Below are positions 13,101-27,100 of a DNA stretch of 64,000 nucleotides, in pieces. The stretch spans positions 453,541 to 517,540 of the forward strand of contig VXBA01005490.1 in NCBI GenBank assembly GCA_013399895.1, given 5' to 3'. How positions within the stretch are numbered: position 1 is the first letter of the stretch; each line of letters opens with the position of its first letter. Origin of the DNA: Serilophus lunatus (taxonomy: Eukaryota > Chordata > Aves > Passeriformes > Eurylaimidae). Made by a program: the position numbers and the translations under genes. The notes below the pieces were generated by a model. The model searched no databases. It worked only from the letters and a program-made list of their open reading frames with translations, and had not been told where the DNA came from.

Positions 13101-15604
13101 TTGAGTCTGCAGTTTGGTGTGTTATGCCAACACCAAGAAAACTTTGGAATTCTATGTGGTTTAAAACAAGTTAGAACAGAAATATTACCTCATCCCACAG
13201 AATACTGTAAAAATCTTTGATAGGGATTGTTACAAACTTTTTATTTCTTCATTGAAAGTAAAAGAAAAAGAAACAAGTTCCTATCAAAAGGAGACAGAAA
13301 AATAAATTTCACCTTTCAGGAGCTTTTTTAATGGGTTTCCTAGATTTTTGTTTTGCACACATCTGTATACAGATAGAAAGGCCCAATATCAGTGATTTGA
13401 AAAAGTGTTTTACCCTGTAGATTTTTGCTTCTTACATTTATTAATATATTTTTGGAATTCCAGAGGCAGAGGAAAGCCACAAAAAGGTCAGAAAGCTGCA
13501 AGCCAAGGTAAACAGCTCGTCAGAAGATGTTTAGCAAATGACAGTGTAAACCGCAGAAAAAATGTACAGAAAGGACAGAGAAACACATACCCTTGGAAAA
13601 TAGATTTCCTTGTTGGAAAAGCATTGAAGCTATGAGTTGCTTACATTGCTTCCTTACTCCTTTCCAGTAACTTATCTTTGTTCATGTCGCTAATTCATTC
13701 CATGTTCCCAGGTAGCTAGGCTCTAGGGGAGATGAATACCCGTTCTGCAAAAGGTATAATGGAGGGCATTTTGGACATCATGCCATCAAGGCAAAAGTGT
13801 CTTTCATCCCAGGAAAGGCGACTGGACTGCCTCTTTGTGTTAAATTATACATAGTAATATTTGAAAAATATTACAGTACCAATGCGTTTCTGTAATCATT
13901 GTCAAAAAGGATTGCTTCTTTGTATACTATACTACTTTGCATACTATGCATGTATAGAACAAGAATGCATTTCAACATTTTTCATTCCATTGTAGTTGGA
14001 AATGGCTTCTCAGTTCTTGGTTATTTATCCTAGTTTTCTTGCATTTGAAGAACAAGCTTCTCTTGATGGGGAAATAATTGTCCCTGCTGCTCCTTAGCCC
14101 TGTGACACAATAAAACTATGTAGCACAATCATATAAATGCTAAAGCCTCTGAACCATTTTTTGTTACTTTTGCAGCAAGTTCAGACCTCAGCCTAGATGT
14201 GCATCGCAGGGAATTTGAGTTGCCCGGAAGATTCTTTTGGCAGGCTCTTGTAGCACATTCAGCCTAGATAACTGTCAGGAATGAAGTTACTGGCTAAAAA
14301 TGTCATTATCCAAGCTGAATTTTGTTTGGTTTTTCAAAATACTTGTTTTCCTTTATTTTATCTCTTGACTAATAGAACTAATTAGCATTTATTTGAGGGG
14401 TCTAGAATTTAAACTGTGTTTCTGAATTTCTCTTTTACTTTGGGTGTACCAGGAGACAAGAGTTCAATAAAAAGAACTGCAAGTTAGGTAGAAGCACTAT
14501 TCCTGACCCCCTGACATCTTAAACCCGAGTCAATAAATATTTCACTCTTTAAAAATCATGAAAGTATATGATTATTTCCTAGTCTTAATCAAAAATTTTT
14601 AAAGAGGTTTTCTTTAGAAAATTCATAAGCTGATCTTGAAAGGAAAATAAGCTCAGTGCTCAAAATCAGTTTGATAAATGTGTTGAGCCCTGAGGTCTTA
14701 GCACAATTAATGTACGCATTGCCTTTGTAATAAGTTGTATACCTGATCATAAAGTAAAAACACCAGTGGATCCATTAAAGGAAGTAGTTTTTGTTTGGGG
14801 AGAAAAAAGATAATGATGAAGTAATTAGTATCTTAAGTTCAACAAAGATTTAAAACTGTGGTACATGGCACTAATGGATTTTGAGCACACTTAATGAGCA
14901 TATTCATTGCATTAATTTTTAATTAAGTGGAAAAAATACTGGTCCTTTAAATGGAGATAATAAATGTTCAAGTCAGTCTTGCAGAAACATGTAACAAGAA
15001 TTTATTGCCTGCTGTCTAACTAGGAAACTGGGAACCATTATAAAGATTAGATTTACTGAAAAAAATAATCAGAAAAATCTTTAGTAGAAAATTTTTCTGA
15101 GGTAACAATTTTCCCATTAAATATTTTTTGGCATATTTGGTGGAGTGTGTGTGTGCATGTTTTTTAAAATATGAGCATTTGCTATCATCAGAGGTAGGAG
15201 TGTTTGTACCCTTGAAAAGGACTTCACTATTTATGAATTTAGATTTATGTGAGGTATATTTAACATATGACTGCGCATGCAAGAGAACATAAAAATATCT
15301 GAAACCTTGAAACAAACACATGCTCAGAGGTGTGTTGTTGTACTTAGGATACAAATTGTGGTTTAAAAGTAACAAGTTTGCTCAGGAGACTGCAGTTGTG
15401 GCATTCAAATGTTTGCCCTGCTTTAACCAGCACATGCACACCCCTTCCCGAACCACTGGGCTGTGCTGCCACTGGGGCTCTGGGGGTTTCAAGCTGAAGC
15501 AGGGAAAATCTGGCTGAAATGCTTAGTGTTTATTTTGTCAGTGGACAGCTGGGGAACTGACATGAAACAGGTTAAAGCACTGAAACCAGATGTACCTTCT
15601 AGAG

Positions 15605-15789
15605 CAGTGGCTTTCAATGTTTTTATGACTTGGGAATCCCCTAAACATTTCCAGTGAAAATGAGGACCTCTCTGTGCCACAGTGAAGGTTATTGATGATT
15701 TGCTCTCATTTCTTAGTTACGTTTCATGGATCTAGTTGAAGTTGTTCATAGATCCACAGGGATACCCAGACCACATGTTAAAAACAATG
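15605..15789. mobile_element. Probable hAT-type nonautonomous DNA transposon remnant
   Basis: A 185-bp segment begins CAGTGGCTTTCAATG. Its right end, read on the other strand, begins CATTGTTTTTAACATGTGG. Both resemble the CAGTGGTTCTCAACC / CAGTGGTTCTTAACCTG termini common to Charlie-like hAT elements of amniotes. Internal length and the terminal inverted repeats fit a short nonautonomous copy. The ends have diverged from each other, and I could not find a convincing 8-bp target-site duplication, so this would be an old insertion. The assignment rests on remembered terminal consensus only. Confidence 0.4.
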
Positions 15790-16432
15790 AAACTAAATAA
15801 AACTGAATATGTTTCATTCTCTCAAAGTTCCTAGTCCATATCTCACTTGTCAATATTACCAAAATACTGAGTTCTTTCTGACTCGCAGTTAGCTTTAGGT
15901 CTTTGCTCAACAAATGTCTCATTGGGTTATGCATAAGCTTCTTTCAAGTTTCCCTAAACCACCTTAATCTTTTAGGAAACTATTCACCACTGGTATTACA
16001 GGAGAGCAAGTTTTCCATACCAAGAAGTCCCTGAACTGTCACTGGTGGCATGCAGTAGACTGGTAGTGATAATGCGCTATGAATTACTGTGCCACACTTA
16101 GGCAGTTTCAGTATTTTTTTTCCCCCGACTTTATTCGGCTCTATCCCACATGTGGTAATTGCTTTCCATAAAAGGAGCAAACAAACCATACACATGGGTC
16201 TCTTCAAAATGCTAACTCTGCTTTTATTTTTTTAACCTCACTGCATGATTTTATTATGTGTATGTAAGTCAGTAGCACCTTGGGAGCTAAGTTTAAAATA
16301 GGCAGCTTTGGCAGCATACTTTCAGCATTTAAAAAAAAGTTTTGTAATCTGCAGATTCAGTTTATTGGTTAAAACACAAAGCTTCTAAATTTTTTGTCAG
16401 TAAATAAACATTCTATTTTCTTTTCTATTCAG

Positions 16433-16613
16433 GTATGACTTTGTAGAAGTTGAAGAGCCTAGTGATGGCACTGTTTTAGGGCGCTGGTGTGGTTCCAGTA
16501 CTGTGCCAAGCAGACAAATCTCCAAAGGAAACCAGATCAGAATAAGATTTGTGTCTGATGAATATTTTCCTTCTGAACCTGGATTCTGCATCCATTATAC
16601 TCTTCTTATGCCA
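16433..16613 (+). CDS. PDGFC: PDGFC exon 3: C-terminal half of the CUB domain
   Basis: The exon completes Lys105 and then encodes 60 residues, human-equivalent 106-165. It begins YDFVEVEEPSDG and includes ISKGNQIRIRFVSDEYF and PSEPGFCIHY. RWC supplies Cys124, the partner of Cys104 in the CUB disulfide by family knowledge, and GFC supplies the following CUB cysteine near 157. The acceptor lies after a long pyrimidine tract ending ATTCAG (to 16432). The donor is GTAAGT at 16614-16619. The exon ends on a whole codon (CCA), phase 0, as exon 4 requires. Substitutions against human are mild (for example SRQ for GKQ, and TLLMP for NIVMP at the end). Confidence 0.97.
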
Positions 16614-16718
16614 GTAAGTAAATTGTTTCAGATTGGAACATTTCAGGAAATAAAAACTTTGAAGTGGTAGCTCAAAAGAATCTTTTAATAGGTTAACATT
16701 AATTACTGTTTATTTAAC

Positions 16719-16734
16719 AATAATAATAATAATA
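16719..16734 (+). repeat. (AAT)n microsatellite
   Basis: Five tandem AAT units lie about 105 bp after exon 3, in a purely A/T context. It is short and perfect, so it may be length-polymorphic. Confidence 0.8.
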
Positions 16735-19700
16735 TATAGTCTGTCTTCCTGAGTTGTGCATTTTGTTTCTGTGTGTTCTTGAGGTTCTTCTTGGATGGCT
16801 TTGGACTATGAAGTTGTGGGCTCATTTCGTGTGGAAACTTCAATAAAATATTTGCATTCCTAATGCTGTACTGTGGAAAAAAATAATTCTAGCTTCAAGA
16901 AAATGAAAAACCAGCTTACAAACCAGCAATGTGATGTTGAAAGAGCATAGGGAAGTTACAAGAAAGACTGAAGAAGTTAATGTTTTTATTAGTCAGCTGC
17001 AATTTGACATACACAGCCAAGTGATTATACCTTGTTCCAAAACAGAAAAGTTCTTATTATAGTGACAAAGCAGACAATACATAATACTCATTTTCCACTG
17101 TTTTCCCTGGCAACTGTACTCTAGACTTCTCTTGAATGTTGCTTAAAGCTTGTAAATCATAGGCATTAAGCACTAATCATTGCATAAAATGTGACTAATT
17201 TCACTGTCAAGAGATTTCTGTTACTTTTTTCACCAAATTAAAGATCTGTGATGGCAAAAGAGTGATTACAGATTCTTAAGGATGATATAATGTAGATAAT
17301 GCTCTGAAACATCATAATGGAGGAAAACGGGGACTGACTTGCTTTAGAATAGGTATGCCATATTTTAAGAGAGTAAGGAGTACTTTTTGTTAAATTCTTC
17401 ATAATTCACTTTAAATCTCCTAAGTAGTCTTGTGGTCTGTGGTATTGGGTTGGTGGAAAATGCCTGCAAGCTCAATAAAAAATTGATCAAAAGAATCTAT
17501 GTTGTAACCCCACTGACATGTGCTTCACTCAGAATGAATTTGGCTTGCTTTATTTTTTTGCCAGTTTGGCTTCTTCTTCTCATTTGCAAAACTTCAGTTG
17601 CTCTGAAGAGGCAAAAACTATACCATGTATCTTCTCAACAGTGCATAATCTTCTACTTAACGCATTAAGCCTACTGATAGTGATGTCCATGTAGTGTAGT
17701 TGGGGGTGTGTATATATATTTATGTATGTTGGTTTACATTGTTTTCTTATAAATATTTTTAAATACTTGTAACTGACAGAACTTTCCTAAAGTGAGTAAA
17801 GGTTTGATCTGCATGTAGAATACTATAGGCTGATAATGGTGAATTTTAAAATTAAATAAAATGTCAGTCTCCAAATTAATTTGAAATAAGGCCAGGTTTA
17901 AACTTTTGTACACCTGAGGGCAGAACGTAATAGGTATGTTTGCTTTTAGAAAATGATAGAAGAAAATCACTAAAAACATGTGGTTTTGGGGCTAGTGCCA
18001 AATTTCTTTGTCACGGCTCTAGTATTACATCCTACCTGCTGCATATTTCTCTAACTTATAGATGATTCAATTTCTCTAGAATTATTTAAACAAAGGCACC
18101 TGAAAATGCCAGATTATATGATTAGTTGTTTTTATGCCTTGCTGTAAAAATTGACTGAGTTCATTCCTTATTATTTGGTGGGGGGGAAACTGGTTGTAAA
18201 ATCCAAATTGTCTTCACTGGCAAAACAATGGTATAATGTTCAAAATATTTACGTCACTTATTCAACAGACAAAACCAGAGCCGACATCAAAACATGAATT
18301 TTTAGTTCTCCATTTCTTTCCACTAAGAAAGCACATGTAGCATAAGAAGAGTACATGCAAACTGTTGTAGCGACCAAACATGCAACAGCAGCCTGCTTCA
18401 TGTCATAAGAATTCAGAATATACCTCAAAATGTGCAGTGTAACAACTCCTTATCAGTTAATTTCTAAATCTCTCTTTAAAAGGGCTGTGATCCTTTTCAA
18501 CAAAAAATATGCCTTAATAAATCATGAAGAATACAATTGCACATTTCAGACAGAAGATTATAAATTTAACCTATATTGTTGAGTAGCAAAACCTGCTTTT
18601 TTGTACCTAAAGCAATTGAAAAGTGATAAAAAAAGTTTTTTTCTTTACAAGTAGAATGCTTTCTTATCCAGCTTTTCAAGAGAAAATAAAATGTACAGCC
18701 TTCATCCTACAGCCTACAAAAACAAATCAGCTATAGGAATGAGTGTAAATTTTAAATAATTCTTGCAAAATCATAACTGATTCACTTAGAAGTTCACTTC
18801 AATGAATTGGTTCTAAACAGTTAATTTTTTTTCCTCATTTTTTTTTGACAAGTGGTGGGGAGTGGGAAATGCTTGGTAGACTAGAAATGAGAGACTGTTT
18901 GGGGAGAAATGAAGCAAAACTGAAATAAAACAGTGCAAACTTGTTTCTGTATTTGGAGACCACCCACAGTGAGGGGCACCGGAGACATTCTCAGGTCTTT
19001 TAAAGAGCAAGAGAAATGGCTTTGTTTAAATTTGCTGTAATTTATTGTATAATTTTATTTTTTTTTACTTTATGTATTGTATTTCAGACTTTTCACATAA
19101 GTAGGAGAACAATGAATATTGATCTAATTATTTCTGTTTGTTCACTGTAAGGGACTTGCTGCTGTTCCAATATCAGTAGATGCAACATCATTCTCTAGAA
19201 AGGTTTACTGTGGAATTATAAGGCACTGCATAAATGCAGTGCATGTATTGTATACAAGCAGAATGCACCCCAAGAAAAACATGAATCTTTTCTTTAGATT
19301 CTATCTAGAGTTGAATAATTTTAATTTCTTCAATTTTAAGTTGTGTACTCTGGCTACATCTAGAACTTTCTATAATTTTGATCTAACTCCACTTTCTTTC
19401 CTCTATTCTATAGTTGCAAGTTAATCTTGTCTGCAATACAAAGGAGCGGAAACAAGTGTTGAAAAATGTTAATAAGAAAATATAGTTGCTATTATTTCAA
19501 TATTATTATGATCCTTTCAAAACAGCTGTTATTCTCAGCCACTCTTTTTATGCTCTGCCCTGTCACTTAGCCTGTGCTTTCTGGTGAGCTGCTCTATTCA
19601 GTAAGGCCTGCCTAGTGATGATTCTCAATTTTGACCAGCTATGCGTTTATTAAAAGTCATAATTGGCAGCACTATGCCACCTACACCTTTGTAGAACTTT

Positions 19701-22700
19701 ATTGCAAAAATAATCAGTATTTTATTTCTTTTCCCCTTCTTCTCACTTGCCCCAGTTACAGATCTAGTCCATATAGTAGCCACATGCAATTGAGGGAAAT
19801 CTTATAAACTCTTGTAATACATATTTGGGCTTCAGTCTTCGTAGTGACTTGTTTAGTTTAAACTATGTCAGTTACAAGTTTGGCACAAAAAACTTGATGT
19901 AATAAAGTCCATTGTTAGTTGGGGAGCGGGTGAATGGGATACTTGATGCCTGAGGTGCCATTAAGGAATGCATGACTGATTGCCAAAGTAGTTATTAATT
20001 ATTCAGGGCATTCAGAACAAAGCAGCTCCAGTTAAAGTTGAAGCTGGGGGTGACTGTATTCCCCTTTTTTTTGGCATATGGTAGCATGTCATTTGTCATC
20101 AAAGATCATGCCAAAGATTTTTGCAAAGAACAGACTTAACCCTCTTCTTTGAAAGTGAAGATTAAAAACCAAGAAACTGCTTAAAGTCTGACCTCGTCTA
20201 AAAGTGACTTAGCAGGTGATTAGGGATTTTGTGCATTACCTGTATGACTACCTGGGTGTCAGTCCAAGAGATTGATTTGGTTTGATTTTTTTCCCTTTTG
20301 ATGCAGGGATGTTGTTACTGTTGCTGGCTTTTAACAATAATGAAGATTAAATAGGTATTTTGTCTATGTCTGTGTAATAATTGTTCCTTTATTTCATCCA
20401 GATTGGCTAAAATTGAACATGTTTTAGGATTGTACACATTCATTTTGTTTGTGGAACCTTTTTAATTGAACTTGTTGATTGAAACAGGCAAATAAAATTT
20501 AAATACTAATAGAAAAAATGCATACTAATAGGACAGGTCATACCCTGCCTTCCCTTCCTTTCACAAGTCCACAAATTTCACAGCTATCAGGTGTGCTTCT
20601 CCCATGTCAGTACCTAAGCCTAAGAGATGCTTAACTTTGTCTGCAATAACTGAAAATCCATCCAAAAGCATCATAAAGGTCATTATTATCTCCTAAACAA
20701 AGTTTTTTCTACACTCTCTTAAGTAATAATCAAAATGTTTGGAAAAAAAAGAGTTTCAGGGTTGTTTAAGCCAAGGTAGTATGAAGAATCAGGAGAGTGT
20801 ACGGGTATTATGTGGAGCTTTGCAATGATACATGAAGTGAAAGAGGACTGTGGAAATTCTTCATATGATGTGAAAGACTCAAAAATAAAACCTCTGTCTT
20901 CAGTTTCCAGTGATTAGGTACAGTGAAACCTAAGCACAGAAAATGAAACAGGCCACTAAAGATGAGCCAGCAGGCAAATTCAGTCATTTGTTTTCTTTTG
21001 TGTGGCAAAAATTCATTGTAAATCAATGATATTTTTAAATTTAGTCCTATCTTGGAGATTTCATTTTGCATTAAATTTCTGCTCAAAGTCTTGGATGAGA
21101 TAATCCCTTAGATGAGGCATTAAATATTACCCCAAAATACATAGATAGGAGAGAAATGCTTCACGTTAATTAAAAAAAATACAAAAAGGACAAAATCAAG
21201 AATGGTTATTATCCATGGGACTAAAATGGAGTGGGTCAGGTGGAAACCTTTGAAATGTAAGAACCTCTGAAGTAAACTTCCTAATCAAAGCACAAAATCT
21301 TGTTTTCCTGGGACCATGTCTCAGTCTGTCACATAGACATCACAAAAAGTTTAAAGATCATTGTGCGTGAAGCAGACTCACAGGAACATAGCAAAACTGT
21401 GGGCCTGCACAGGAGTGCATGGGATTGTGAAATTAACCTCCATAACATAAGATGTCAGTGCGGGTTTTCTGAGACTCTAAAAAGAAAGAGTGACATTGTG
21501 AATCATATGGTTTGTCATTTAAAAGAACTTAAAGTTCTTCAAAAGCAAAGAATATAGAGAGTTTTGTACCCTGAAGGACTAGATTCCTTTCCCTTTGCCC
21601 AAAATTTGAATGCAGTTTTACTTGAATATATGTAGCACTTAAAATTATTCTGTGATATTAGTCTTACACTGTCTCAAGCTGAAAAGAATCAGAAATTGTT
21701 TCATTGTTTTCCTTGGATGGCAACATTTTTTACAAATTTATCATAGATTTGACTAAGATTTAAGTTCATTGATTATGGAATTTTATTGTATATGCCATCT
21801 GGTATCACTGTGGCAAGAGAAATAAAAAAAAATAGCTGACTTTCTTATTTCTAAATAAGTAACATTAACTTCAAAATTAAATACAGTTCTGTTACCTCAG
21901 ATGTCATACTTTGGGGTTTGTTTTCGTATTCAGCAACTTCTGTACAACTTTTCTTCCTGAAAAATTCAGGAGTATTCAACAAATAACAAACTGGTTCTTG
22001 TTATGGATCATTCATATGTCTTAAAACTGTTTTTTTTTAATTTATTTGTTGTTTTTTAAAAAAATACCGAGGAGCAATCAGAACAAGTGAGGTAGACAAA
22101 AGCATCTGAAATTTGCTCTCTTTTTAGTTGTCAATAGCATAATTTGTCAAACTGTCTCAAGGAGAAGTTATTTCTATAAACAAAGGATGAGTTGCTGCAA
22201 CTGTCAAGAAAAAGCAGGCAACCTTTATTGCTCCTAATCACAAGTTATGTCTTTGAGCACATATTAACCCTCTCCTCCCATATGAAACCAGACAGTAGGA
22301 TAATTTAGTGCAAACAACATACAACCACTTTAAATGCTCAAAAAATTGAAAACGTTTAAAAAACCATATTGGAAAAGATTTCGAATAAATGAGGCAATCT
22401 CCTTCATTTTCTGTAAGTTACCTGAAGGCTTTTGTTAGATTTCCATTTGGTAATAAATATTTATATTGTCAAGGACTCTTTTTTACTATTTGGAAACTTA
22501 ATTAGTGTGTCTGGTAGCATTTTAGCATAGAAATGTAGGTATGCATATTTAACTTGAAAATGAGTATTACTTTTACATGGTCTATCCTTTTTTTTACTTT
22601 ATTGTACTCTTCTAGTGTAAATGTTAATGTACTGATTTCTGCTTTTTTAAAAAGTCAACAAGAGAAGTTCAAATAGAAGAGTAATTTTTGTCTTGTCTTG

Positions 22701-23707
22701 AACAATATCAAAAGTCTCCTGGAATGTCATGACTTTAGGAATGTTTTGGCTGGTGTGTGTGGGCCCTTAATATTTTTTCTGTTTCGGAACAATCTGAAAG
22801 AACTATATTTTGCCAGTTGATGAGAAAATAGAAATAGAGAAATCTAAAAAGCATACATATCCAGGGAAGATTGTAATGTGGGAAATCCAATCTGCTTTAA
22901 TGATGCAAAAAAGAGAATACATGTTACATGAGGAAGGTGGACTGGGGTGAATGACCTGCCTTGTGGATTACCACAATAGTGCTTTTGTCATTCAACTTAA
23001 CTTAATAGACATTGAAGTTTACACCTGCTAATAAGCAGGGAGTACATCACTAATGAAATTACCATTATGTTTTAATATCATAGTCCTGAGTATATTCTGG
23101 GAGTCTTCATTATGAGAGTGCCTCCTTGCAGTAAATTGCAGTTAAATGTCAAAACTCAAGATTTAAAAATCAGTATGTGTCTTTTATTGCACTTTGACAT
23201 CAGAGTTTGAAGTACATTTCAGACTATGAGCTTTTCACTTGATGAAACGTCTAGCATACTAACTGAATTTTTTTTTTCAAGTAGTGTTATTTTTATTAAG
23301 TTTGCTCAAGGAGTGGGCCTAATCAGAGCAACTACCTGGAAGAAATATTGAATGAATAATACTGCCACTCTGTAGCAACTATAAATATTAGCGTAAAACA
23401 TGTTATTCTCTACTTGTGCCAACTTTCCTTTAACTGATCTTCAAAGAGATTCTTCTCAAAAATCTTACTTCTAAAATGGTTCTTGACAAATGAATAAGGA
23501 TAAGATCAAGCTGGTTAGTCTTTTAGGCAGTCGTGTTGCATTAAAGCTGTTAATGCATGTTGTGTATACTGGCATGTGAATTTGAAAATCTATCATTTAA
23601 TAGAGTTAGCAGTAATAGCCAGTTTCTAAGCCTTTCCAATTGCCTTCCCAGGTTCCCAAATGTCAGGATACCTTGGATCAAACCAAAGGTGTTCTTTGAG
23701 GCATCTC

Positions 23708-23723
23708 AAAAAAAAAAAAAAAA
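23708..23723 (+). repeat. Poly(A) run, 16 bases
   Basis: An uninterrupted run of A in intron 3. The 150 bases upstream show no recognisable retroposed gene or SINE, so I call it only a homopolymer. Confidence 0.85.
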
Positions 23724-24024
23724 CAGCATCAAAGAAGTCTGTGACTAGACAGGGGTCTGTATGTATATAAAAACAGTTCAAATGTAAACTCTCTGATGCA
23801 TATAATTGGAGCTGCTGGATGCTACTTGAACAGAAATGTTCCACAAAAATGTCCAAATGTTCCTTTAGTCTTACTATTTTGTAATCATGGTTCAAATTTA
23901 TTTTTTCCATCTTATTGATCATATCTGTTCTAAAGAATGTAGTGTCTCAACTATTTGTGTGTAATTTTTTTATTTAATCCTTTACTGAATATTTTATAAG
24001 GTACTTTTTAGATAATATGTTTGG

Positions 24025-24149
24025 TAAAAGAAAACCCAAACCAACATTCCCCACCACTCAAAAAAGTCCCCAACAAACATCCAAACAAAAAGAGCAGCAA
24101 AAAGCCCCCACAAAAAAAAAAATCCCACAAACAAACCCAAAGAACCCCT
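24025..24149 (+). repeat. A/C-rich low-complexity tract
   Basis: About 125 bases are almost free of T and consist of irregular AAAACCC, CAAACA and CCCCAC units with an internal run of A. Read in one frame it gives a Lys/Pro/Asn-rich peptide that is a composition artefact. The strong strand asymmetry (T/G-rich on the other strand) resembles the tract at 7.05 kb on the opposite strand. Confidence 0.75.
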
Positions 24150-27100
24150 AATACCACTCTCCTTTTCTTCCAAGTTTTTTTAGCAACCTTAATTTTTTAT
24201 GTGTGAACTTTTACAGAATCATCTAGTTGACTATCCCTTTTCCGATTTTCAGGATCAACATTTTTGAGAAAGCATGCTGATGGCTTCTCTACAAATTCCA
24301 AAGCAAAGTGATTCTATCCCATTCTCAAAGTAATCCCCTGTGTAACTGGCACAGTCCTAGTTTTTTTTGTGCTGTCAAATACAGAGACGTTGTGTCTGAG
24401 ATGCTTGCTAGTGGAAAAAAAGGTAAGCAAATGTACATTTCATACTAGGTTTCAGGCAGCACCATAGTTTTCAGTTATGCTATTTAGGTGCACTTATGCT
24501 ATGTCCCTATTCATTATTAGTATCTTAGTCATGCCACAATCCTGTCGATTGCCTTGACCCAAAACAGGCAGTAAGCAATTACAGTGGCGGGTACTGTGCT
24601 AAACATTCTTACTGTAATTCTGGTAGGAAAAGGGAAAAACAGGAATGAAATTAAATGAAAGAAGTTGAGACAGAAGAGTGCAACTTGTCACATTATTTTT
24701 TTTTAGTTATTTTACATGTGGTAGAGCTTTGATGAGGGCAGCTCAACATTTGAGATCAAATTAGCTGTGGAGCAGCTTCTGTAGATGGCTTACTGCACAG
24801 TCTGGCTCTGCTGGTTGGTAGAAGCACCTCTTTAAATTCAGGAGAAAAAAAATTCTTGACAGAGTAACAACACTGTATATAGTAGCTTCAGGGTAGGAGT
24901 TTGCTCGTGGGAAGATTAATGAGGGATATTGGTAGTTGTGTTAAGAGAAATCCTTTTGTTTCTAGAACTGGATAAATAATAAGCACTATGGGAATACCAA
25001 AATTTGCACCTGTCTTGTCTTAGCAGTACCTGGCATCTGGTGTTACAGATGGGGATTATGAGTTGTCATTTGTTAGCTTCTCATAAGTACTCAAAACTTT
25101 TTTAATGATGAGGATGAAAGGTTTTGCCAAAGAAGCCAAGATTGTTGTTGAAAAGCTTTCAGTTTTGTTTTCATGGGAAAGCCTAGATAATCACAAAGCT
25201 GTCACATCTGTTCTTGCAATTATCTCAGGCTTGGGTAGTAGAGAGGGAATTCAGGAAGGCTGCTTCCATGTTTGCTCCTGATAGCTGACTAATGTTGAAA
25301 AACTGTGCTTGTTGAAAAAAAAGCAACAAACAAATGAAATTTTAAAACCCTTGCATGTGGAAGTGGAGGGCAGTTTGTTTTGCAAAAGGTATTTCCAGAG
25401 GCAGAATGCTCAGTCTACTTGACTATTCATTTCCCTCTGCTTTTGAGCTGAGCAATAAATCACAGGAAGAAAAACAGTAAGGATCATTTATGAGAAGAAA
25501 TAAAATGCTAGGTTTCATATTGAAGAGCGTGATTTAATGCATGAAGGACCAGGTTCAAAGGCACTTGAAAGGTGGAGGTGTGATAGCAGATGGCACAGCC
25601 TTTCCAAGAAGTTTTGCATATGATCTTACAGGCATTCTGAAGTTGATGGATCCTAACAGCCCTTCCCTTTCAGCAGCGAAAGTGTTCTTGAGGGAACTCT
25701 AATAACTCTACCCTGACACCACTTACAGCAGTTCTTGGGTCTCATCTGAGTGAGTTGGTTAGAAGGTTAGGGGATTTTCAGTGTAGTGGTAAAGATAACA
25801 AAATCAATGTGGTGATTTATTGTTCAGCGTGTAACTTCAGTGTCTTTTGGTAGTACTTAGTTAACTTCAGAGTGTTTCAGTGGACAACTCTCATTCTAAA
25901 TGTTTTTCTAGCAATGTGACAAATGCCCTTTAAACAGCATGACCATCTTTAATAAGACAGATGCTGTGCTAAGGTAATTTTGTTAGAAATTAGTATGCTC
26001 ATGGTTTTATAAATAGTTGGCATAGTAAATGCAACTTCTGAATTTGAATTTTCAAATGTTTTATTTTCACTGTTTTTCTTACTGTGCTTGCATGTGTTAA
26101 AAAGGCTGCTATTTTTGAAACTTGAAAATCCCCCAAATTTAAAATTGTTTATAAACAAATTTTTGCTGATTCTGTGTAGCCATCCCTGAACTTCCCTGCT
26201 GACTGACACAATAAAAATTACTGCGTAGCCAAGGAGAGTAAGATAACTGAGATGAGCCGAATTATTAAACCCACTCAGCCATCATATGTGTTTTTTGAGG
26301 GGAAAGGATCAAATACCAAATGATTTAATTTTCTAACTGGCAGGACAGTTATCCACATATATGTAGGCTCTTATTACATAAGCTGCTAATAGGGTTGCCC
26401 TTGCTTATCTTCAGAAAATCACTCTGATCTGCTGAACTATTCTTATTTGTGTGTGTGCGTATTTTTCTTTAGGCTTTTCAATGTGAGGTGTTCTGGGTGA
26501 TCAAAAGTTAAAGATTAAATACTTTGTGTTCGTAAGTCGTCTGCATAATACCTTTTTGGTTTGGAATTCTTGTCTTTTAGTTAAAGTAAGTTCTATCACT
26601 GATCTCCCTTTGTTTGCACTCTGTCGATATATATAACTTTTAAATATTGTGTGTATTTTATTTAACTGCATTTCTGCTTAAGAAAGTCCTAGGCACCTTT
26701 CATGTAGAAGAGAAACTTTTGTGATTAGGTGACTAAAATAGAAATACATCTTTCAATGCACCATAAATGTAGAATTAAGGTTCATAAGAGTGTTTTGAAG
26801 CTGTTTGCTGGTATAAAGCAATGCAGAGTATTACCCAGCTTTTCACCAAAAAAAATCACAAATAAACAATCAGGTCAGCTGTACAAAGATAAATAAAATA
26901 TTGTCAAAGAGTTTTTTCAATTGTGTTCTCAATTGTCATTAAGAGTAAAAAAATTAGTTAGTTTTGCAGCTATGTTTTTATATGGATGAAAGACAATATA
27001 AATTTTGGAGGTAATTTACTACTTTGCTAACAAAATATATTTAAAAATGTTAGAACCTAAAGAACAAGCCTGCACATCTTTGATGGGATAGAGGTGATTG

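Larger units (their letters stand above)
671..16432 (+). other. PDGFC: PDGFC intron 2 (15.8 kb)
   Basis: This is a long AT-rich intron running from GTAAGT to a strong pyrimidine tract and ATTCAG. Short open frames on both strands are scattered through it. The longest include 141 codons at 4710-5135 and 119 codons at 15016-15375 (minus strand). They lack recognisable domains and are at the length expected by chance in AT-rich DNA. Within it I recognise a T/G-rich tract near 7.05 kb and a probable DNA-transposon remnant at 15.6-15.8 kb, listed separately. I see no clear CR1 copy, RNA gene or second gene in the remainder. Conserved enhancers could be present but cannot be seen without alignment. 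Confidence 0.9.

Noticed and set aside
15016..15375. 119-codon minus-strand frame in intron 2
   Set aside because: It has a Lys/Asn/Phe/Tyr-rich composition typical of translated AT-rich noncoding DNA, with no recognisable family.
24021..24206. Lys/Pro-rich small protein
   Set aside because: It is translation of the A/C-rich low-complexity tract, with no conserved sequence around it.
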